Assembly (NCBI GenBank): GCA_016710645.1
Contig: JADJVI010000020.1
Coordinates: 56,317-120,316, forward strand
DNA: 64,000 nucleotides
Reading direction: 5' to 3'
Source of the DNA: Actinomycetales bacterium
GTDB taxonomy: Bacteria > Actinomycetota > Actinomycetes > Actinomycetales > Dermatophilaceae
A program made the position numbers and the translations under genes. This document shows positions 59,520 through 64,000 of the stretch, piece after piece; the stretch's first letter is position 1, and each line of letters starts with the position of its first letter. The notes under the pieces were generated by a model, which searched no databases, was not told where the DNA came from, and worked only from the letters and a program-made list of their open reading frames with translations.

Positions 59520-60436
59520 TGTCGATCACCAGCTCTGCCGCCGGCTCGCCAGCCTCGAGCGGAAAAGACACTCCCATCAAGCCCGTCAAGGCCGGCCGCC
59601 AACGGGACCCCTACGGGTGGTTGCGTTATGTCGCCATCGCCCTGGCCCTGGTGTTCGCGCTCTTCCCGATCTGGTTCATCGTCGCCGCCGCGATCAACCC
59701 GGCCGGCAACCTCAACACCACCCAGTGGTTGCCCAACGGTCTGTCCCTGGGCAACTACGGCGACCTCACCGATGCCCGGCCGTTCTGGTCCTGGTACAAG
59801 AACACGCTGATCATCGCGGGGTTCGGCTCGCTCTTCGCCGTCTTCATCGGGGTGTGCGCGGCATACGCGTTCTCGCGGTTGCGGTTCGCCGGGCGCCGGC
59901 CGGGCCTGATGACCCTGCTACTCATCCAGATGTTCCCGTCGCTGCTCACCTTCGTGGCGCTGCTGCGGATGTTCGGCGACCTCGGCGACGTCATCCCGCA
60001 GATCGGGTTCAACACGGCGGCAGGCCTCATCCTCGCCTACCTCGGCGGGGCCATGGGTGGCAATGTCTGGCTGCTCAAGGGCTACTTCGACACGGTGCCC
60101 AAGGAACTCGACGAGGCCGCCAAGGTCGACGGCGCCAGCCACGCGCGGATCTTCTTCACCATCACGATGCCGCTCATCACGCCGATCCTCGTCACCGTCG
60201 GGATGATCCAGTTCATCGGGCTGTTCAACGAGTTCCTCCTGGCCAGCGTCTTCTTGCGCGACGTCGACAGCCAGACCCTCGGAGTCGGCCTCAACGCCCT
60301 GCTCACCGCCGACCGGAACAAGTACTTCGGGGCCTTCTGCGTCGGGGCTGTCCTCGCGTCGGCGCCGATCGTGCTGCTCTACCTGGCCTTCCAGAAGCAG
60401 TTGGTGGGCGGGCTCACCGCAGGTTCGGTGAAGTGA
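59519..60436 (+). CDS. malG: Maltose-type ABC permease MalG
   Basis: The 305-residue permease has a ~35-residue basic start, six membrane helices and the EAA loop PKELDEAAKVDGASHARIFF. LNTTQWLPNGLSLGNYGDL is the MalG-type first loop. Partner of MalF. Start and stop both overlap neighbours (TGATG with malF, GTGA with the GH13 gene). Confidence 0.93.
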   Translation: MSITSSAAGSPASSGKDTPIKPVKAGRQRDPYGWLRYVAIALALVFALFPIWFIVAAAINPAGNLNTTQWLPNGLSLGNYGDLTDARPFWSWYKNTLIIAGFGSLFAVFIGVCAAYAFSRLRFAGRRPGLMTLLLIQMFPSLLTFVALLRMFGDLGDVIPQIGFNTAAGLILAYLGGAMGGNVWLLKGYFDTVPKELDEAAKVDGASHARIFFTITMPLITPILVTVGMIQFIGLFNEFLLASVFLRDVDSQTLGVGLNALLTADRNKYFGAFCVGAVLASAPIVLLYLAFQKQLVGGLTAGSVK

Positions 60437-62346
60437 TCGGAGTGCCCCCCGAGTCGGCATCTGGAGACTCTGGAGACTTCTGGATCACCCACCCGCATCA
60501 CGACGGGTCACCGCTCTACGTCTCCGAGGCGGCTCCCCGCCTCGGTGACGAGGTGACCGTCTGGCTGCGCGTGCCGACCGCGGCGGTCGGTGGCACCGAT
60601 GTCGACGCGGTCCACGTGCGGGTCACCCCGGATGCTGAAGCGCGCTTCGTCCCGGCCGTGGTGGACGTGGACCGGTCCACGACCACCGAGACGTGGTGGC
60701 GAGCCACGCTGGTCTGCCACAACCCGGTGACGACCTACCGCTGGATCCTCACCGGTGGCCCGACGGCATACGCGTGGGTCAATGGCATGGGACTGCACCT
60801 GCGCGACGTGCCCGACTCGGGGGACTTCCGGCTGGTGGCCTACGAGCCGGCTGCCCCGGACTGGCCGCTGGATTCCGTTGTCTATCAGGTGTTTCCGGAC
60901 CGCTTTGCGCGCTCAGCCGCTGCCGACACCCGCCCGCTGCCGAACTGGGCTCGACCGGCTCGGTGGGACGACCCGGTCGACCTCACCTCGCCGACCGCGG
61001 TGGGGCGACAGCTCTATGGCGGTGACCTCGATGGCATCACCGAGCACCTCGACCACCTCGTCGATCTTGGCGTCGACGTCCTCTATCTCACGCCCTTCTT
61101 CCCGGCCCGCTCCAACCACCGCTACGACGCGACGAGTTTCGACGCGGTCGACCCGCTGCTCGGCGGCGACGAGGCGCTGCGGCGACTCACCGCGGCGGCG
61201 CATGGGCACGGCATACGGGTCCTCGGGGATTTCACGACCAACCACACCGGCGCGGGGCACGCGTGGTTCCGCGCGGCGCTCGCCGACCCGGACGCTCCCG
61301 AACGCGCCTTCTACTTCATCGAGGACGACGGCCGGTATGCCGCGTGGCTGGGCATCCGCTCGCTGCCCAAGCTCAACCACGCCTCGCCGGAACTGCGACG
61401 GCGGATGTTCCACGACGAGCAAGGCGTGGTGCGCAAGTGGCTGGGTCCTGACGGAGGACTGGACGGCTGGCGGGTCGACGTCGCCAACATGACCGGCCGC
61501 TACGGCGGGCAGGACCTCAACCATGAGGTGGCGCGCGAGATGCGGGTGGCCAGTGTCGCGGCCCGCGCGGATGCGCTCGTCGTCGGCGAGCACACCCACG
61601 ACTACACGACCGACCTGCCCGGCGACGGGTGGCACGGGGTGATGAACTACGCGGGCTTCACCCGGCCGGTCTGGACCTGGCTCACCCGGCCGGAGGACCC
61701 GCCGGAATTCCTCGGCCAGCCGGTGCGGGTGCCGCGCCTGGGCGGCGAACTCGTGGCAGAGACGATGCGCGACTTCTCCTCCCGGGTCGCGTGGTCGGTG
61801 CTGGCCCGGTCGTTCACGCTGGTCGGGTCGCACGACACCTCGCGGGTGCGCTCGCTCGTCGCTGACGACCGGCTGGTCATCGTCGCGGCCGCTCTGCTGT
61901 TCACCATGCCCGGGATCCCGATGCTCACCTATGGCGACGAGATCGGGCTCACCGGCCACAGCGGGGAGGACGGGCGCCGGCCGATGCCCTGGGACGCGGC
62001 CGGACGCGATCCGGCGCTCTGGGACGAGAGTCTGCGCACGGCATACCGGCGCCTCATCGGGGTTCGGCGAGACTCTGTCGCCTTGCGCCGGGGCGGCATG
62101 CGCTGGCTGTATGCCGGTCGCGACGTCCTGGTCTTCCTGCGGGAGGCGCCGGGGGAGACCGCGCTGGTGCACGTCGCCCGCGATGCCCATGCGCCGATAG
62201 ACCTCGATCTGCGGCTACTTCCGGGTAGCGAGCAGGCCCTGGCACGATTCGGTGGCGCCGCTCGGCAGGTCGCGGGTGCGTTGCGTTTGGAGGCGTCCGA
62301 ACCGACCGTCAGCATCCACACCTGGGTGCCGACCGGCGGCGGCTGA
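60433..62346 (+). CDS. GH13 alpha-glucan hydrolase (neopullulanase/cyclomaltodextrinase-like)
   Basis: The 637-residue enzyme has an N-terminal CBM34-type beta domain (~1-130), then the GH13 barrel with regions DFTTNHTG (I), GWRVDVANM (II, nucleophile Asp), VVGEHTHD (III, acid Glu) and LVGSHDTSR (IV, Asp). LDSVVYQVFPDRF opens the barrel. No signal peptide is seen, so it probably hydrolyses imported maltodextrins in the cytoplasm. The GTG overlaps malG's stop; GTG 60442 is an alternative. Confidence 0.9.
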   Translation: MIGVPPESASGDSGDFWITHPHHDGSPLYVSEAAPRLGDEVTVWLRVPTAAVGGTDVDAVHVRVTPDAEARFVPAVVDVDRSTTTETWWRATLVCHNPVTTYRWILTGGPTAYAWVNGMGLHLRDVPDSGDFRLVAYEPAAPDWPLDSVVYQVFPDRFARSAAADTRPLPNWARPARWDDPVDLTSPTAVGRQLYGGDLDGITEHLDHLVDLGVDVLYLTPFFPARSNHRYDATSFDAVDPLLGGDEALRRLTAAAHGHGIRVLGDFTTNHTGAGHAWFRAALADPDAPERAFYFIEDDGRYAAWLGIRSLPKLNHASPELRRRMFHDEQGVVRKWLGPDGGLDGWRVDVANMTGRYGGQDLNHEVAREMRVASVAARADALVVGEHTHDYTTDLPGDGWHGVMNYAGFTRPVWTWLTRPEDPPEFLGQPVRVPRLGGELVAETMRDFSSRVAWSVLARSFTLVGSHDTSRVRSLVADDRLVIVAAALLFTMPGIPMLTYGDEIGLTGHSGEDGRRPMPWDAAGRDPALWDESLRTAYRRLIGVRRDSVALRRGGMRWLYAGRDVLVFLREAPGETALVHVARDAHAPIDLDLRLLPGSEQALARFGGAARQVAGALRLEASEPTVSIHTWVPTGGG

Positions 62347-62367
62347 GGATTCGGGGAGGGATCAGCG

Positions 62368-63450
62368 ATGGTGCGGGCGCGCCAGTCGGACATCGCGGCT
62401 CATGCCGGGGTGAGTGAGGCGACCGTGTCCCGGGTGCTCAACAACCACCCGGGGGTCAGTGAGGCGACTCGCCAGACGGTGCTGACCTCTCTGGACGTGC
62501 TGGGTTTCGAACGACCGACCTATTTGCGGCGCAAGAGCGCCGGCCTGGTCGGGCTCATCCTGCCCGAGCTCACCAACCCGATCTTCCCCGCGTTTGCCCA
62601 GATCATCGAGTCAGCTTTGGCGCGGCAGGGCTATACGCCGATCCTGTGCACCCAGACCGCCGGGGGAGTGCACGAGGACGAATACGTCGAGCTGCTGCTC
62701 GACCACGGCGTCTGCGGCATCATCAACATCTCCGGGCTGCACGCCGACACCGAAGCCGATCTCGCGCGCTACTTCCGGCTGCGCGAGCTGGGATTGCCGC
62801 TCGTGCTGGTCAACGGCGAGGTCCCGGGGCTCGCGGTGCCCGCGATCATCAACGACGACGTGGCCGCCGTCGAGCTCGCGGTCGCTCACCTCGTGGAACT
62901 CGGCCACCGGCGGATCGGCCTGGCCGCGGGTCCGGTGCGCTTCGTGCCGGTGGTGCGCAAGACGGCGGGCTTCCGGGCGGCCATGACCCGGCTCACCGGG
63001 GCCACGCCACGCACCCTCGACGATCTCGTCGACAACCAGCTCTTCACGGTGGAAGGCGGGGCGACCGCGGCGGCGCGGTTGCTCGACCGGGGCGTCACGG
63101 CGATCGTCGCGGCATCCGACCTGATGGCGCTCGGGGCAGTGCGGGCGGTGCGCTCGCGGGGGCTGCGGGTACCCGAGGATGTCTCGATCGTCGGTCACGA
63201 CGACTCGCAGCTGGTGGCCTTCACCGACCCACCGCTCACGACGATCCGCCAGAACGTCATGGCGATGGCCGAGGCCGCTGTCGTCGCGTTGCTCGACGAG
63301 ATCCGCGGGTCCGACGCCTCGCGGGCTGAATACGTCTACACCCCTGAGCTCGTCGTGCGCGGCTCGACGGCGGCCAGTCCGGTGCGGGTGGTGCGGACCC
63401 CGGTCGTGACGGCCCGGCGACGCACCCCACGGGCGGTCCAAGGCCGCTGA
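62368..63450 (+). CDS. LacI-family transcriptional repressor of the sugar cluster
   Basis: The 360-residue regulator has the LacI helix-turn-helix (VRARQSDIAAHAGVSEATVS, RVLNNHPGVSEATRQTVL) and a periplasmic-binding-protein-like sensor domain (LVGLILPELTNPIFPAFAQI, VSIVGHDDSQLVAFTDPPLT). It ends the malEFG-GH13 cluster and probably represses msiK and malE in response to maltodextrins, via the operator at 56235. AGGGATC precedes the ATG. Confidence 0.93.
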   Translation: MVRARQSDIAAHAGVSEATVSRVLNNHPGVSEATRQTVLTSLDVLGFERPTYLRRKSAGLVGLILPELTNPIFPAFAQIIESALARQGYTPILCTQTAGGVHEDEYVELLLDHGVCGIINISGLHADTEADLARYFRLRELGLPLVLVNGEVPGLAVPAIINDDVAAVELAVAHLVELGHRRIGLAAGPVRFVPVVRKTAGFRAAMTRLTGATPRTLDDLVDNQLFTVEGGATAAARLLDRGVTAIVAASDLMALGAVRAVRSRGLRVPEDVSIVGHDDSQLVAFTDPPLTTIRQNVMAMAEAAVVALLDEIRGSDASRAEYVYTPELVVRGSTAASPVRVVRTPVVTARRRTPRAVQGR

Positions 63451-63534
63451 TCACGGGCCGCCGCGCGCTTGTGACGGCTCTGGGTCGCGCTCGGATCGCT
63501 GGCGCCAGAGGCCGATTGGCTCTACGGTCGACCC

Positions 63535-63963
63535 ATGAGGATCTCCGACGTGTTGCGTAACAAGGGTGGCGGCGTCGTGACCATCCGCCCCGACGACACC
63601 GTGGCCCACCTGCTTTCCGTGCTGTCCGAGCATGGCATCGGCGCCCTCGTGGTCAGCGAGGACGGCAAGGCCGTAGCCGGCATCGTCAGTGAGCGCGATG
63701 TGGTGCGCCACCTGCACCGCTCGGGCGCCGACGTGCTTGGGTCGGCGGTCAGCGCGATCATGACCAGCGAGGTGCACACCTGCGAGGGCGGCGACGAGGT
63801 CGAGGGCCTGGCCCAGATGATGACCGACCGGCGCATCCGCCACGTGCCCGTCGTGCAGGACGGCGAACTCACCGCGATCGTCAGCATCGGCGACGTCGTC
63901 AAGCACCGCATCAACGCGCTGCAGTCCGAGCGTGACCATCTCAAGGACTACATCCAGCAGTAG
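63535..63963 (+). CDS. CBS-domain pair protein
   Basis: The 142-residue protein consists of two CBS domains (VVTIRPDDTVAHLLSVLSEH, GALVVSEDGKAVAGIVSERD; EVHTCEGGDEVEGLAQMMTD, IRHVPVVQDGELTAIVSIGD). CBS pairs bind adenosine nucleotides and regulate partner proteins. Stand-alone members are unassigned. No ribosome site is evident before ATG 63535, and TACGGT 7 bases upstream suggests a possibly leaderless mRNA. Confidence 0.88.
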   Translation: MRISDVLRNKGGGVVTIRPDDTVAHLLSVLSEHGIGALVVSEDGKAVAGIVSERDVVRHLHRSGADVLGSAVSAIMTSEVHTCEGGDEVEGLAQMMTDRRIRHVPVVQDGELTAIVSIGDVVKHRINALQSERDHLKDYIQQ

Positions 63964-63981
63964 TCCCTTACCGTTGTCTCC

Positions 63982-64000
63982 ATGACGACATCGGCACGGC
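63982..64000 (+). CDS. Possible start of a further gene (cut by window end)
   Basis: An ATG at 63982 opens MTTSAR and runs to the window edge. Only 19 bases are visible. No ribosome site is seen upstream, so it is only a possibility. Confidence 0.25.

Larger units (their letters stand above)
698..62116. repeat. Dispersed 8-mer family GTATGCCG / CGGCATAC, about 89 copies
   Basis: Hand-counted starts. GTATGCCG on plus: 698,1734,4821,5447,5480,6416,8693,12455,13213,13552,14378,16380,19396,19657,22320,23955,26093,27030,27598,28811,30659,31946,32376,33921,35763,36963,37558,38296,40748,41941,42799,44101,44555,46142,47456,48977,49577,50295,50598,53172,54363,57804,57974,61335,62109. CGGCATAC on plus: 719,4239,5256,5867,8582,10403,12662,13386,14394,16119,19675,22931,23106,23113,24086,25250,26036,26741,27702,30636,31757,35342,35540,37052,38082,39764,40187,41965,42913,43441,45500,46173,48231,50502,52129,53405,53450,54608,56305,57789,59859,60764,61209,62039. 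Usually preceded by G and often followed by TCC. A few copies may be missed or off by a base. Two base-composition-expected copies would be usual at 70% G+C. Copies are mostly inside genes, in all frames, in both orientations; gaps over 2 kb occur in eccC, eccD-eccB, pstACS and ppk. Confidence 0.9.

Noticed and set aside
59617..60432. Extension of the GH13 enzyme through malG
   Set aside because: It is a shadow frame of malG; the enzyme domain begins after the GTG at 60433.
698..62116. 8-mer as Chi, KOPS or AIMS
   Set aside because: Those words are skewed to one strand of a replichore; here 45 and 44 copies lie in the two orientations.
1..64000. Prophage, transposon or integrative element
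   Set aside because: No integrase, transposase, phage structural gene or att-like repeat at the tRNA was found; gene order is mostly conserved chromosomal.

Overview
The window is high-G+C actinobacterial chromosome (I estimate about 70% G+C by eye). It carries mycothiol metabolism (mshA, an mshD-like gene, a PIG-L deacetylase, mscR), a GlnR regulator, SenX3-RegX3, CarD, an HbhA-like protein and a type VII (ESX) secretion locus. Several gene blocks match mycobacterial order as I remember it: glnR-mshD beside pst; XRE regulator-hbhA-DUF2516; mshA-ybjN-gpm-senX3-regX3; lpqE/carD-ispD-ispF-cysS-rlmB; mscR-MBL hydrolase. There is no mycobacterial PE/PPE gene, transposase, integrase or CRISPR array. 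A member of the Micrococcales (Intrasporangiaceae/Dermatophilaceae-like) is my inference only.

Layout. 1-620: end of a DHFR-like reductase gene and tRNA-Lys(TTT). 727-14669: an ESX locus with eccC on the minus strand, diverging from an EccD-like gene, two small WXG100-type genes, two locus-specific candidate substrates, a second (canonical) eccD, eccB, a mycosin and an unknown gene. 14873-23870 (minus): pstSCAB with a PHO-box-like repeat, a MutT1-like Nudix/phosphatase, an in-frame MshD-Ppk1 fusion, and glnR. 23957-29115 (mostly plus): small metabolic and stress genes (MoaD-like, membrane protein, PIG-L, DsrE, nitrobindin, Fur-family, YgfZ, BKACE). 29205-32971: XRE-hbhA, an asparaginase, dtd, DUF2516. 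33098-41832: methyltransferase, mshA, ybjN, gpmA, an MFS exporter behind a large double palindrome, phoU, senX3-regX3, lpqE. 42146-48458: carD, ispD, SDR, ispF, a frameshifted methyltransferase, a wHTH regulator, mscR, an MBL hydrolase, csbD. 48570-53555: cysS, rlmB, a DsbA-like/VKOR disulfide pair, an RDD protein. 53616-63450: a maltose-type sugar module (DUF4032, msiK, malE-malF-malG, GH13 hydrolase, LacI regulator). 63535-end: a CBS protein and perhaps the start of another gene.

How the genes work together. The phosphate genes form one theme: pst uptake, PhoU and SenX3-RegX3 sensing, and polyphosphate synthesis fused to mycothiol synthase. The thiol/redox genes (mshA, mshD, mscR, PIG-L, VKOR/DsbA-like) form a second. 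The ESX locus is unusual: it has two different EccD-type proteins, no recognisable EccE, and a mycosin lacking two of its three catalytic residues.

The most striking feature is not a gene. The 8-mer GTATGCCG/CGGCATAC (often extended to GGTATGCCGTCC) occurs about 89 times by hand count, 45 in one orientation and 44 in the other, roughly once per 720 bp. A zero-order model at 70% G+C predicts about two. It forces use of the rare Ile codon ATA inside genes, sits on several translation starts, and forms inverted pairs that make terminator-like hairpins between genes. This resembles DNA-uptake-sequence families of naturally competent bacteria, but the function here is unknown.
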